A stretch of 53,522 nt of DNA from the NCBI GenBank assembly GCA_023459275.1, contig JAEWVC010000058.1, positions 1 to 53,522 on the forward strand. Direction: 5' to 3'. Within the stretch, counting starts at the first letter, position 1; each line of letters begins with the position of its first letter. The notes below the pieces were generated by a model. The model worked only from the letters and a program-made list of their open reading frames with translations. It was not told where the DNA came from and ran no database searches. A program made the position numbers and the translations under genes. Below, in pieces: positions 42,684 to 51,667 of the stretch. The DNA is from Bacillota bacterium. Its GTDB lineage: Bacteria > Bacillota > Clostridia > Christensenellales > Aristaeellaceae.

Positions 42684-43571
42684 TCAGTCTATCCTTTCGG
42701 TGCCAAAGAAAAATAAGGCGACCGTGCCGGGGCCGGTGTGGCTGCCGATGGTCGTGCCGATAGAATTGATCATTGCTTTTCCTTGAAGCTTGGGAAAGCG
42801 CGCTTCCACAAGGGCAGCCACCTGCCGTGCGTCTTCCATGCAAGCGGACTGGGAGATAAAGCATTTTCCCGAATACTGCAGGCCGTTTTGGGCATTTTCC
42901 GCCATGCGGTCAACAATTTGATCAATGACCCGTTTTTTGGTGCGCACCTTGGCGCGGGGAACAAGGCGGCCCAGGCGGTCCATGTTTAAAAGAGGACAGA
43001 TGCTCAGCATGCTGCCGAACATGCCCGCCGCTTTGGATATCCTGCCGCCACGGACATAGAAGGTGAGGTCGGTGGAAAAAAACCAATGGTGCACACGCAG
43101 CTTGTTGGCTTCCGCCCAGCTATGCAATGCGTCAATGTCCGCCCCCGCGTCCCGCATGTCCGCCAGCGCATCCATCAGAAGGCCATAGCCGGAGGATGCG
43201 CCCAGGGAATCGACGATGTATATCTTTCGTCCCGGATAGCGTTCCCTGGCGATCATGGCGGCGCTTTCGGCGGAATTGTACGTCCCGGATATGCCCGAGG
43301 AAAGGGTCACATGCAGTATATCTTTTCCCTCATCCAGCATTTTTGAAAAGTATTCCAGGTATTCGGACAGGTTTACCTGGGATGTCTGGGTTTTTGCACC
43401 TGCGGCCATCTCCCGGTAAAACGTCTCGAAAGACATGGATTCCCCCAGGTCATCGGCGTAATTGGCCCCGTTCAGGGAATAGTGGAAACAGATGTACCGT
43501 ATGTCCCTTTTCAGAAAATACGCCTTGGGCAAATCGGCGGTGGAGCAGCAGCTCAATACGAAACCGGGCAT
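42684..43571 (-). CDS. DegV family fatty-acid-binding protein (copy 1)
   Basis: 295 aa. Family motifs: VLSCCSTADLPK (in place of the usual DSxxD), TQTSQVNLSEYL, LSSGISGTYNS, FYVRGGRISKAAGMFG and HTGPGTVALFFFG. It is divergent at the N-terminus from copy 2: CCSTADL replaces the canonical TDSxADL. GGAGGGCATC precedes the ATG. The two copies may prefer different fatty-acid chains, as FakB1 and FakB2 do. Confidence 0.93.
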   Translation of the reverse strand: MPGFVLSCCSTADLPKAYFLKRDIRYICFHYSLNGANYADDLGESMSFETFYREMAAGAKTQTSQVNLSEYLEYFSKMLDEGKDILHVTLSSGISGTYNSAESAAMIARERYPGRKIYIVDSLGASSGYGLLMDALADMRDAGADIDALHSWAEANKLRVHHWFFSTDLTFYVRGGRISKAAGMFGSMLSICPLLNMDRLGRLVPRAKVRTKKRVIDQIVDRMAENAQNGLQYSGKCFISQSACMEDARQVAALVEARFPKLQGKAMINSIGTTIGSHTGPGTVALFFFGTERID

Positions 43572-43750
43572 GATGCCCTCCTTTTCCCCGGCTTTACCGG
43601 AAAGTGTTGTTGAATCTTATCATACCGGCCGGAGGATCGCCGGGCAAGCTACAATTTCCTTGGAGGCTCTCCAAAAAAGGAAGAAAGGGTAGAGCGCCCG
43701 GCACCGCGCTCTACACCTTTGCTTCCCGGCTCTCTTTATAGTAGAATCGC

Positions 43751-44341
43751 CTATTTTCTTGCCTTTTTGATGCGGAAGCTTAAAAAAACCACGATCTCCG
43801 CCGGAATAACGATTAGAAAAAGCTGCCACATGTGATAGCGGATCAAAGCCACATACACGGCGCTGATGATGCTTACCACCAACGCCCCCACAATATACGC
43901 GTTATACTTGCCGCCGCGCCACAGGGAATGCAGGACCAGGTAGGTGGTAAGCGATGCCGGTACGGAATACATGAATATGCTTGGTTCAATGCTGCCAAGG
44001 ATCCAGAGGATAGCAAAGATCAAAATGGCCACGGTCCAGATGCCCGCAATGGACACCAAGGTAATAGCCGTAGCGCTGTATTTGTGCAAAAACCCTTTTA
44101 CTTCCTCGCTTTGCGGCCTTTCCCAGCGGTCATGGGCGGTAAGAAGGTCGTCCAGGGACACGTGGAACAGCTCGCCCAGCTGCTTCAGGACAAGCACATC
44201 CGGCAAAGCGTCGGCCCGTTCCCATTTGGAGATCGTCTTATCGGAATAATTCAGCCTTTCTCCCAATTCAACCTGCGTCATACCCGCTTTTTGGCGCAGC
44301 TTGATGATATTGCTTGCCAGAACAAGCCTTGTTTCTTCCAC
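43751..44341 (-). CDS. XRE-type HTH regulator with C-terminal membrane domain
   Basis: 196 aa. Residues 8-65 form a Cro/CI helix-turn-helix (GMTQVELGERLNYSDKTISKWERADALPD). Residues about 90-190 contain four membrane spans. Such proteins are common in Firmicutes and probably sense a membrane signal and repress a neighbouring gene. The start is a GTG with GAGGAGGGG upstream. It is divergent from the glycosyltransferase at 44537 and close to its promoter. Target unknown. Confidence 0.9.
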   Translation of the reverse strand: MEETRLVLASNIIKLRQKAGMTQVELGERLNYSDKTISKWERADALPDVLVLKQLGELFHVSLDDLLTAHDRWERPQSEEVKGFLHKYSATAITLVSIAGIWTVAILIFAILWILGSIEPSIFMYSVPASLTTYLVLHSLWRGGKYNAYIVGALVVSIISAVYVALIRYHMWQLFLIVIPAEIVVFLSFRIKKARK

Positions 44342-44484
44342 GTTTGCCCCTCCTCATGTACCCTATTCTCATTTTATTACAAAGGCGAAGGAAAAGGCAA
44401 GCAAAACCCTGCGAGGATGCAGGAAGCACGAAAAATTCCCTCCACGTGATTTGGATGGCCTGTCCCGAAAATACTATTTATCTT

Positions 44485-44512
44485 TTGTTCCGTGCCCTGT
44501 CCATGGTATAAT
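44485..44512 (+). promoter_or_regulatory. Promoter of the glycosyltransferase/thymidine kinase pair
   Basis: TTGTTC (44485-44490), 16-base spacer, TATAAT (44507-44512), 24 bases before the ATG. Confidence 0.65.
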
Positions 44513-44536
44513 GACAAAAAACACAAGGATGCAGCC

Positions 44537-45463
44537 ATGATCGACATCTTGCTGGCGACCTGCAACGGCGAACGGTATTTGGGCGAACAGATGGACTCCC
44601 TGCTTTCCCAAACAGAGCGGGGCTTTTGCGTGATTCTTCAGGACGACGGCTCCGCGGACAGCACGCCCGCGCTCCTTGCGGCCTATGCGGATGCGGACCC
44701 GGACAGGGTGCGCATCGTATCCGGCCTGCCCCACGAAAAAAGCGCCAGGGGAAACTTTATGAGCCTGCTTTCCCAGAGCGATGCGGATTATGTGATGTTC
44801 TGCGACCAGGACGACGTGTGGGACAAGGACAAGGTTTCCCTGACCCTTGCACGTATGCGGGAAGGGGAAGCACGCTACGGCGCGCGCTGCCCGCTGCTGG
44901 TGCATACGGATTTGCAGGTAGTGGATGCGCAATTGCGGCCCATCGCCCCATCCTTTCTGCGCTACCAGAAGCTGGACGCGCTCCCGTCTTTGAGCCGGCT
45001 TCTTGCACAAAACAGCATCACCGGCTGCGCCATGATGGTGAACAGGCCCTTGGCGGCGCTGATGCGCAAGGCGACCGCGGGGGATATGCTGATGCATGAC
45101 TGGTGGGCGGCGCTGTGCGCCGCGTCCATGGGGCAGTTGCTTTTTGTGGATAGGCCGACGATTTGCTACCGCCAGCATGGCGGAAACCAACTGGGAGCCA
45201 GCGGTTTCCATGCCGCTCGGGATGTTCAAAAGGCGGTGCGCGGCGGGGTGGAAGTCCGGCAAAGGCTCATGGCCACCTTCCGCCAGGCCGGCGCTTTCCT
45301 GGCCTGCTATGAAGAAGTGCTCCCCCGGGACAAGGCGGAAATCATCCGCCGGTACGCAGCCCTGCCCTCGCGCGCAAAGGCCGCGAGAATATGGGGGCTT
45401 GCGCGCCGCGGCCATCTGAAAAAAGGCGTTTTGAGAAGCCTGGGGCAGCTGTACTACTGCTGA
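44537..45463 (+). CDS. GT2 family glycosyltransferase (rhamnosyltransferase-like)
   Basis: 308 aa, no membrane spans. ILLATCNGERYLGEQMDSLL opens the GT-A fold, LQDDGSADST follows, and FCDQDDVWDKDKV is the DxD-like metal/donor site seen in rhamnosyl transferases. DWWAAL then matches the acceptor side. It transfers a sugar to a surface polysaccharide; donor not proven. AAGGATG precedes the ATG at 44537. Thymidine kinase starts 33 bases after the stop. Confidence 0.92.
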   Translation: MIDILLATCNGERYLGEQMDSLLSQTERGFCVILQDDGSADSTPALLAAYADADPDRVRIVSGLPHEKSARGNFMSLLSQSDADYVMFCDQDDVWDKDKVSLTLARMREGEARYGARCPLLVHTDLQVVDAQLRPIAPSFLRYQKLDALPSLSRLLAQNSITGCAMMVNRPLAALMRKATAGDMLMHDWWAALCAASMGQLLFVDRPTICYRQHGGNQLGASGFHAARDVQKAVRGGVEVRQRLMATFRQAGAFLACYEEVLPRDKAEIIRRYAALPSRAKAARIWGLARRGHLKKGVLRSLGQLYYC

Positions 45464-45496
45464 CCGGCGCCTATTACATTCGAAGGGTGAAAATGC

Positions 45497-46075
45497 ATGG
45501 CAAAGCTTTATTTTCGGTACGGGGCCATGGGGTCCAGCAAGACGGCCAACGCTATCATGGTGCAGCACAACTATCTGGAGCGCCATCAAAAGGTGCTGAT
45601 GCTCAAGCCCGTGCTGGATAACAGGGATGGGGAACGTACGCTGCGTTCCCGCAGCGGCCTTCAGACAGAATGCCATTTCATGGAAGAGATCGGGAGCCTG
45701 CCCGTTGCGGAATACGACTGCGTCATCGTGGACGAGGCACAGTTTCTGACCAAGGCACAGGTGGAAACGCTTGTCCACCTGGTGGACGATATGAACATCC
45801 CCGTAATCGCCTACGGCTTGCGGGCGGACTTCAGGGGCGATCTGTTTGAGGGCAGCCAGTGGCTGCTGGCCTGGGCGGATACCATTGAAGAGGTGAAAAC
45901 CATCTGCTGGTGCGGCAAAAAAGCCATCTGCAACGCCCGGGTATACGACGGCAAGGTGGTCAAGCAAGGGGATCAAATTGTGCTTGGGGGCGACAACCGC
46001 TATGTGAGCCTATGCCGCCGGCATTGGCAGCGCGGCGAACTGGGCCCCTACAAGGGACTGACCATGGAAGATTGA
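45497..46075 (+). CDS. tdk: Thymidine kinase
   Basis: 192 aa, type II thymidine kinase of usual length, phosphorylating thymidine with ATP. Walker A GAMGSSKT (9-16), VIVDEAQFL (Walker B with the catalytic Glu), GLRADFRGDLFEGS (lasso/substrate region), and a zinc site formed by CWCG, CNAR and CRRH. AAGGGTG precedes the ATG. It follows the glycosyltransferase, perhaps in the same transcript. Confidence 0.97.
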   Translation: MAKLYFRYGAMGSSKTANAIMVQHNYLERHQKVLMLKPVLDNRDGERTLRSRSGLQTECHFMEEIGSLPVAEYDCVIVDEAQFLTKAQVETLVHLVDDMNIPVIAYGLRADFRGDLFEGSQWLLAWADTIEEVKTICWCGKKAICNARVYDGKVVKQGDQIVLGGDNRYVSLCRRHWQRGELGPYKGLTMED

Positions 46076-46167
46076 GCCGCTGAAGCTTGTCCGCTTTGGC
46101 AAACCTTTTTTTGCCGCAGGGCGGGGGCTTGCACCAGCCGCCCCAAAATATCCTTATCCCTTATCAA

Positions 46168-46232
46168 GTTTTTGAAGGTGGGTACGGGAGAGGAAATTTT
46201 TCCAGAAATTTCCCCTCCCGCCATCTTCCTTC
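46168..46232. repeat. Dispersed inverted repeat, copy C (opposite orientation)
   Basis: TTTTTGAAGGTGGGTACGGG leads into GGGAGAGGAAATTTTTCC and a matching AAATTTCCCCTCCC, the reverse orientation of copies A and B with more mismatches. It lies between the convergent tdk and GGDEF/HD-GYP genes and could act as a terminator for either. Confidence 0.65.
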
Positions 46233-48243
46233 ATGCCGTTCCTTCCGTCGCCCCGCCCTGCGCCTTCTTCCCATCCCTCAGGACCTTGTCCACAAAAACC
46301 CGGGCCAAATAAGGGTCAAACTGTTTCCCGGCCGCGTTCAGGATCTCCCGGGCGGCATCCTCCTCGCTCATGGCCTTGCGGTAATCCCTGTCCTCCCGCA
46401 TGGTGTCAAAAGCGTCTACCAAATTCAAAATCCGGGACAGCAGGGGGATTTCTTCCCCCTTTAGGCCGTGGGGATAGCCCGTGCCGTCCCAGCGCTCGTG
46501 ATGGTAGAGGATCACATCCGCGATGGCATTCAGGTGCGGAATGGATTGGGCAATGCGGCTACCGGCCTCCGGATGCTTTTTGATCTCGTCCCACTCCGCA
46601 TTGTTCAAAATGCCCGCCTTCTTCATGATCCCAAGGTCCACCCGCACCTTGCCGATATCGTGGAGCACCGAGGCCAATTCCAGCGCAGCCATATCCTCCC
46701 CGGGCAGATGCAGCCTGTCCCCCATGGTTTTGGCCAGCGCGGCCATCCGCTCCCCGTGCGCCTTTGTCTCGTCGCTGTTTTCATACAGCGCCTCCTTGAC
46801 GGAGGTCAGCACTGTGGCGTACAAATCCTTATGGGCCAGAAGTTTGCGCCTGTACATGTATTTTTCGGCGGTGCGGATCACGTCCTCCAGAGGCTGGCCC
46901 GCGTCCGTCTTGGTGGCATAGCCCAGGGAGATGCTTACCTTGCAGGGCTCCCCGCCAAGGCTGGCAACGCTCTTTTCGCAGTCCTCGTTGATCCTTTGAT
47001 AAATGTCAAGGACGGCGGCCTCGTCCGTATTGGGCAAAAGCACCAGGAATTCATCCCCGCCCGTCCTGGCCAGAATGTCCTGTGGCCGCAGGCAGCCCTC
47101 CAGAATGCCGGCGGCCCCCTGAAGCAACGCGTCGCCCGCGTCATGGCCGAAAGCATCATTGATCAGTTTCAGGCCGTTCACATCCCCCAGGATCACGGAC
47201 AGCGGCAGAAATTCCGGTGCATCCAAACGATTGCGTTCTTTTTCCAAAAAGGCGCGGTTATGCATGCCCGTCAGTACATCATGATACGTCAGGTATTCGA
47301 TCTCCGCTTCCCATTTTTTGCGCTGGGTGATATCCTGCAAAAGCAGCAAATGGCCGTCATTGGGCTCGCCTTCCATTTCCAGCGCGGCCCGTGTCGCCTG
47401 GACCCATACTTTTTCTCCGTCCGGGCGGGCGCATTCCCTTTCCATGACCATAGATCCGCCCCCGCTTCCCTGAGGAGTTTCCATGGGCATAGGCCATTCC
47501 CCAGGTCCGAAGGCTTCCGCAGACCTGCCCATAATCTTTCTAAAGCTGGCATTGGAGCGAAGCTGCCCCTCACCGTCCACAAAGGCCACACCAATAGGCG
47601 CCTGTTCATACAGCGCGCGGAAGCGGGCCTCACTTTTTAGCAGGTCCCCGTCCACCTGTATCTGCCGAAGGCGCGACCAGACCACCATGCAGATCAGCAG
47701 GGTAAGGAGCGGGTAGATCAGCATGACCGGCAGGCTGATAACCCGCAGCGTAGTGAAAACGGACTCCCTGGGCAGCGTCAGCATGCAGATCAGCATCAGT
47801 ATGCTGACAAGGACGCCGGTTATATAAAATTCCAGGCCGGCAAACTTTTTTCCAAGCCGCTCGTTCTTCAGGCGCAATTCCCGCCACAAAAGCCCTGTTG
47901 CTGCGGAAACACAGGTGACCAGGACACCCGTAAACGTGCCTCCGCCTCCCATAATGATCCGCGCCGCTACAATGACCCCGGTGGCAATCAGCGTGGGAAT
48001 CCAGCCAAAAAACATGCCGATGGTGCTCATCAGCACGGATCTGGTGTCAATAATGACCCCAACTTCACCATGGACGGTAGTCATAAGCACCAGGATGCCT
48101 ACGGCACCGCCGATGATACCGATGTACAATTCCGCTAGCTTCGTCCGTTTGCTGTATAAGCCGTACACAAACGTGTATAGGATGCTGGCGCTAAGCAAAA
48201 TCATGCCATTTACCAGCAATTCCCGGTAAAACGCAATATCCAT
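46231..48243 (-). CDS. Membrane GGDEF / HD-GYP cyclic-di-nucleotide signalling protein
   Basis: 670 aa. Residues 1-190 form a five-span LytS-type (5TMR-LYT) sensor domain. Residues about 205-320 are a PAS domain (FRALYEQAPIGVAFVDGEG). A diguanylate cyclase domain follows with the intact GGDEF active site (395-399). The C-terminal HD-GYP phosphodiesterase has the HD pair His528/Asp529 in LHDIGKV and HHERWDGTGYPHGLKG. It would both make and hydrolyse cyclic di-GMP, or use the cyclase as a regulatory domain. The start is an ATG at 48243 with GGAGG upstream. The gene stands alone. Confidence 0.94.
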   Translation of the reverse strand: MDIAFYRELLVNGMILLSASILYTFVYGLYSKRTKLAELYIGIIGGAVGILVLMTTVHGEVGVIIDTRSVLMSTIGMFFGWIPTLIATGVIVAARIIMGGGGTFTGVLVTCVSAATGLLWRELRLKNERLGKKFAGLEFYITGVLVSILMLICMLTLPRESVFTTLRVISLPVMLIYPLLTLLICMVVWSRLRQIQVDGDLLKSEARFRALYEQAPIGVAFVDGEGQLRSNASFRKIMGRSAEAFGPGEWPMPMETPQGSGGGSMVMERECARPDGEKVWVQATRAALEMEGEPNDGHLLLLQDITQRKKWEAEIEYLTYHDVLTGMHNRAFLEKERNRLDAPEFLPLSVILGDVNGLKLINDAFGHDAGDALLQGAAGILEGCLRPQDILARTGGDEFLVLLPNTDEAAVLDIYQRINEDCEKSVASLGGEPCKVSISLGYATKTDAGQPLEDVIRTAEKYMYRRKLLAHKDLYATVLTSVKEALYENSDETKAHGERMAALAKTMGDRLHLPGEDMAALELASVLHDIGKVRVDLGIMKKAGILNNAEWDEIKKHPEAGSRIAQSIPHLNAIADVILYHHERWDGTGYPHGLKGEEIPLLSRILNLVDAFDTMREDRDYRKAMSEEDAAREILNAAGKQFDPYLARVFVDKVLRDGKKAQGGATEGTA

Positions 48244-48428
48244 CCGGCTGCGTCCTCCATCATTAAATATACTGCAGCATGCTTGTGAGCAGGCCGTTCC
48301 CCGCGCCCTGCACTAAATGCCGGTTTGATGCGGAACGCCCCGCTGCGGCGTAGGCCCCCCCTGCGGCAGCAGTCTTTACAATTGGTATGATACCAGCAAA
48401 AGCATGGTTTGAACAGATGTGAAATTGC

Positions 48429-49352
48429 CTATACCCATCCGCTGTATTCCAAAATAGAAGGTTTAACAATGGGCGAAACCGTACGCCGCCACAGGGTAGG
48501 CGGGCTGCCCGCCAGCTGCATAAAATGCCTGTTGTAGCTGGACACCGAGCCGTATCCCACCTGTTCGGAGATGGCGGCTACGGAAGACTCGGTGCTGCGC
48601 AAAAGCGTCATGGATTCCATGATGCGCGTGGTGTGGATGAACTTCAAAGGGCTCATTTCCATGATGGTATGGAATGTACGGCGAAAGTGGGTAGGGCTTA
48701 AATGGCACAGGTCCGCCAGATATTCCACGGGAAAATCATTCATATAATTGGCGTGGATGTAGTCCAATGCCGGAGCAATGGGCAGCGTGTCGCCGCTTTT
48801 TTTCTCCTCCGGCTTTTTGGATGCCAGGGCGTAAATGCGCAAAAAATCCATCAGAAGCGCCAGGCACAGCCCCCGGACGGTCACGGTATAATTCATGGGT
48901 TTTTCCACCATCTCCCGGATGATGGACAGGGCCAGGTGATGGATTTCCGGATACTCCGCCCGGGGCAGGATCATGTCACTGTCCTGGAGCATGTCGGCAT
49001 ACAGCCCGCCGGCGGGCAGCAGGTTTTGAAAGTAGCTGCTCAAAAGCTCCTGGGGGCTGAAAAACAGATAGGTCCACAGGCTGGCCTCCCCGGGGGAGCT
49101 GTAGGTGGTGTGGGGTACATTCCGGGCGATACATGTCACATCCCCAGCGCGGAAGGGGCGCGGAGCACCGTAAAATTCCATGATGCCGCTGTCGGTGTGG
49201 CAGACACCCACCTCCAGGCAGTTATGAAAGTGCAGGCGCCCCGACTTGATGTCGGAAATGTGCCAGCGCTCCCCCGACAGGAGCAGGATGGGAAAGCCAG
49301 GCTGCAATTCATAGCTCCTGTATTCGATAATGGTCCGCCTTGGCCTGGGCAT
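48429..49352 (-). CDS. AraC family transcriptional regulator
   Basis: 307 aa. An N-terminal cupin-type sensor (HFHNCLEVGVCHTDSG and FRAGDVTCIARNVPHTTY, about 40-100) is joined to a C-terminal AraC DNA-binding domain (about 205-300: EYLADLCHLSPTHFRRTFHT, ISEQVGYGSVSSYNRHFMQ). It is divergent from the sugar ABC operon at 49.6-53.3 kb and very probably controls it in response to a sugar. A good promoter lies at 49416-49444. Effector unknown. Confidence 0.93.
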   Translation of the reverse strand: MPRPRRTIIEYRSYELQPGFPILLLSGERWHISDIKSGRLHFHNCLEVGVCHTDSGIMEFYGAPRPFRAGDVTCIARNVPHTTYSSPGEASLWTYLFFSPQELLSSYFQNLLPAGGLYADMLQDSDMILPRAEYPEIHHLALSIIREMVEKPMNYTVTVRGLCLALLMDFLRIYALASKKPEEKKSGDTLPIAPALDYIHANYMNDFPVEYLADLCHLSPTHFRRTFHTIMEMSPLKFIHTTRIMESMTLLRSTESSVAAISEQVGYGSVSSYNRHFMQLAGSPPTLWRRTVSPIVKPSILEYSGWV

Positions 49353-49415
49353 GCAGGCGCCCCCCTTATTCAGCGCAGTCTGTTTCTGTGCGGTTTTCCG
49401 GTCTGTGATATGTAT

Positions 49416-49444
49416 AGTATACGGTTGGAAACGCGTAAATTCAA
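49416..49444 (-). promoter_or_regulatory. Promoter of the AraC regulator gene
   Basis: On the minus strand TTGAAT (49444-49439), 17-base spacer, TATACT (49421-49416). Confidence 0.72.
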
Positions 49445-49581
49445 CCTCTAAAAGCTATTCATCACCATAAAAACATAGCAAACCTTTCTGAAAACGAGAA
49501 AAACAAACCAGATTGCCTATTTCTAAACAATGTTACCAATGATAAATAGTCGAAAATGCATAGTATTGACCCGGGAACGCT

Positions 49582-49610
49582 TTGCTACGGGAAACCGCCT
49601 ATGCTAGAAT
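49582..49610 (+). promoter_or_regulatory. Promoter of the second ABC transporter operon
   Basis: TTGCTA (49582-49587), 17-base spacer, TAGAAT (49605-49610). The upstream 140 bases are AT-rich and are the likely binding area of the divergent AraC regulator. Confidence 0.65.
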
Positions 49611-49647
49611 GCAGGTAACGTACGGGAACAGAAAAGGGGGAATCGCC

Positions 49648-50610
49648 GTGGCGCAAGGCAGGCAAAAGCCGGTGTGCGCGCCGGCTCTTGGATCATCACC
49701 GCGGCGCAGGCTGCCGTATTTGCGGCGGGACTGGCAGCTTTACCTGCTGCTTGTGCTGCCCGTAGCATTTGTGTTTATTTTCAAATATATGGCGTATCCC
49801 ATGCTCCGTATCGCATTTATGAACTTCAAACCAGCCAAGGGATTCACAGGCAGCGAATACGTGGGGTTTGCCATCTTTGAGAAGATATTCAAGGACGCCG
49901 ACTTTTTGCGGGCGCTTGTCAACTCCCTGGTGTTCAACTTTCTGGATCTTCTCGTGGGCTTTCCGGTGCCCATCATCCTGGCCATCATGCTCAACGAACT
50001 GCGTTTCCAGCGCTTTAAGCGGATTTCCCAGACCGTATTGTACCTGCCGCATTTCTTAAGCTGGGTCATTGTGGCCAGCGTAGCCTATACGCTGTTCAAG
50101 CCGGAGACGGGGCTTGTCAACGTGCTGCTCCGGCAGATGGGAGCCATTGACAAGGGCATCCCCTTTCTTACGGAAAAACTCCACTGGGCGGTTACCTACC
50201 TGCTGGTGGCGGTGTGGCAGTCCATGGGGTGGGGCACCATCATCTATCTGGCGGCCATCACGGGCATCAACAGCGAATTGTACGAGGCGGCCACCATCGA
50301 CGGGGCCGGCAGGATGGGCAGGATCTGGCATGTGACGCTGCCGGGGATCCGGGCTACCACGGTGACGCTTCTGATCCTGAACCTGGGGCGGGTCATGGGC
50401 TCCAACTTCGAGCGGCTGACCGCCTTCGGCAACGTGCAGGTGCGGGCCTATCAATACCAGCTGTCCATTTATATCTACGAAAAAGGCCTGGCCAGCGGCA
50501 ACTTTTCCAGCGCCACGGCGGTGGGGCTGTTCCAGGCACTGGTGGGCTTCATCCTGGTATTGGCCGCGGACCGGGCGGCCAAGGCCCTGGGCGAATCCGG
50601 CCTGATTTGA
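49648..50610 (+). CDS. Carbohydrate ABC transporter permease (CUT1, LplB type)
   Basis: 320 aa with about six spans; opening cytoplasmic basic tail, then LYLLLVLPVAFVFIFKY. EAA loop: YEAATIDGAGRMGRIWHVTLPGI. The start is a GTG with AAGGGGG seven bases upstream; a longer frame beginning in the promoter is rejected. First gene of a permease-permease-binding protein operon, an order opposite to that of the 23-27 kb system. Confidence 0.93.
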   Translation: MAQGRQKPVCAPALGSSPRRRLPYLRRDWQLYLLLVLPVAFVFIFKYMAYPMLRIAFMNFKPAKGFTGSEYVGFAIFEKIFKDADFLRALVNSLVFNFLDLLVGFPVPIILAIMLNELRFQRFKRISQTVLYLPHFLSWVIVASVAYTLFKPETGLVNVLLRQMGAIDKGIPFLTEKLHWAVTYLLVAVWQSMGWGTIIYLAAITGINSELYEAATIDGAGRMGRIWHVTLPGIRATTVTLLILNLGRVMGSNFERLTAFGNVQVRAYQYQLSIYIYEKGLASGNFSSATAVGLFQALVGFILVLAADRAAKALGESGLI

Positions 50611-50626
50611 TGGGGGAGGGACTTCG

Positions 50627-51541
50627 ATGGATACGCTTGAAACCTCCCGGCGCGCAAAACCCGCATCCCTGCGGGGCCTGAACCGCGTGCGCGCGGGTGA
50701 TGTGGTGATCACCCTTATCATCCTTCTGCTGTGCCTGACATGCATCCTGCCCTTTGTGCACATTGCCGCCAAATCTTTGTCCAGCAACACGGCGGTCCTG
50801 TCCAAGGCCGTCTACCTCTGGCCCAAAGGCATCAACGTAAAGGCCTATGTCTCCATCTTCCTGGACGGGCAGCTGACCCATGCCATGCTCTACACCGTGG
50901 AGGTCACGGTGCTTTTCACCGCCATCGGCATGATCGTAACCACCTGTGCCGCCTATCCGCTCTCCAGGCGCAGGCTCAAGGGCCGCAACTTTTTCTCCTT
51001 GCTTATCCTGTTCACGCTGTACTTCAGTGCGGGGCTCATTCCGGAATACCTGCTGTACAAGAGCCTGAACCTGACCAACAAAATGTGGGTGCTGGTGCTG
51101 CCGCTGTCCTTCTCCCCCTACAACATGCTGATCATGAAAAGCTTTCTGCAGTCCACCATCCCCGAGAGCCTGGAGGAGGCGGCCTTCCTGGACGGCGCAT
51201 CCCACTTCCAGGTGCTGTTCAAGGTGGTCCTGCCGCTTTCCAAGCCCATTCTGGCCACGCTGGCGCTGTTTTACGCCGTAGGCCGCTGGAACGCCTACGC
51301 CGATGTGAAGTATTACATCAATTCCAAGTCCCTGCAAACGATCCAGTACCTTCTGTCCAACATGATTCTAAGCTCCGGCACCGACGCCATCAGCCTCTCC
51401 GAAAGCGCCCAGGTGGAAAGCACGCCGGAGGTAATCCAGGCCGCGGCGGTGATGTTCACCACCCTCCCCATCATTCTTGTCTACCCCTTCGTACAGAAAT
51501 ATTTTGTGAAGGGCGTTATGATCGGCGCGGTGAAGGGATAG
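50627..51541 (+). CDS. Carbohydrate ABC transporter permease (CUT1, LplC type)
   Basis: 304 aa with about six spans. EAA loop: LEEAAFLDGASHFQVLFKVVLPLSKP. The end FVQKYFVKGVMIGAVKG is nearly the same as that of the counterpart at 23156 (YFVVGLSIGSVKG), marking the LplC subgroup. GGGGGAGGG precedes the ATG. 16 bases from the first permease, 126 bases before the binding protein gene. ATPase must be supplied elsewhere. Confidence 0.94.
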   Translation: MDTLETSRRAKPASLRGLNRVRAGDVVITLIILLLCLTCILPFVHIAAKSLSSNTAVLSKAVYLWPKGINVKAYVSIFLDGQLTHAMLYTVEVTVLFTAIGMIVTTCAAYPLSRRRLKGRNFFSLLILFTLYFSAGLIPEYLLYKSLNLTNKMWVLVLPLSFSPYNMLIMKSFLQSTIPESLEEAAFLDGASHFQVLFKVVLPLSKPILATLALFYAVGRWNAYADVKYYINSKSLQTIQYLLSNMILSSGTDAISLSESAQVESTPEVIQAAAVMFTTLPIILVYPFVQKYFVKGVMIGAVKG

Positions 51542-51667
51542 TCTTGTCCAAAAGAGGATTGCCATTTTTTTGAAATCGCGGCCTCTCTTTGCCGTCCGCA
51601 TATGCCTTTCCCCTTTTTCCTTCCGTCCATCCTAAATGGAGAAAAATAAATTTGGAGGAGTGAAACC

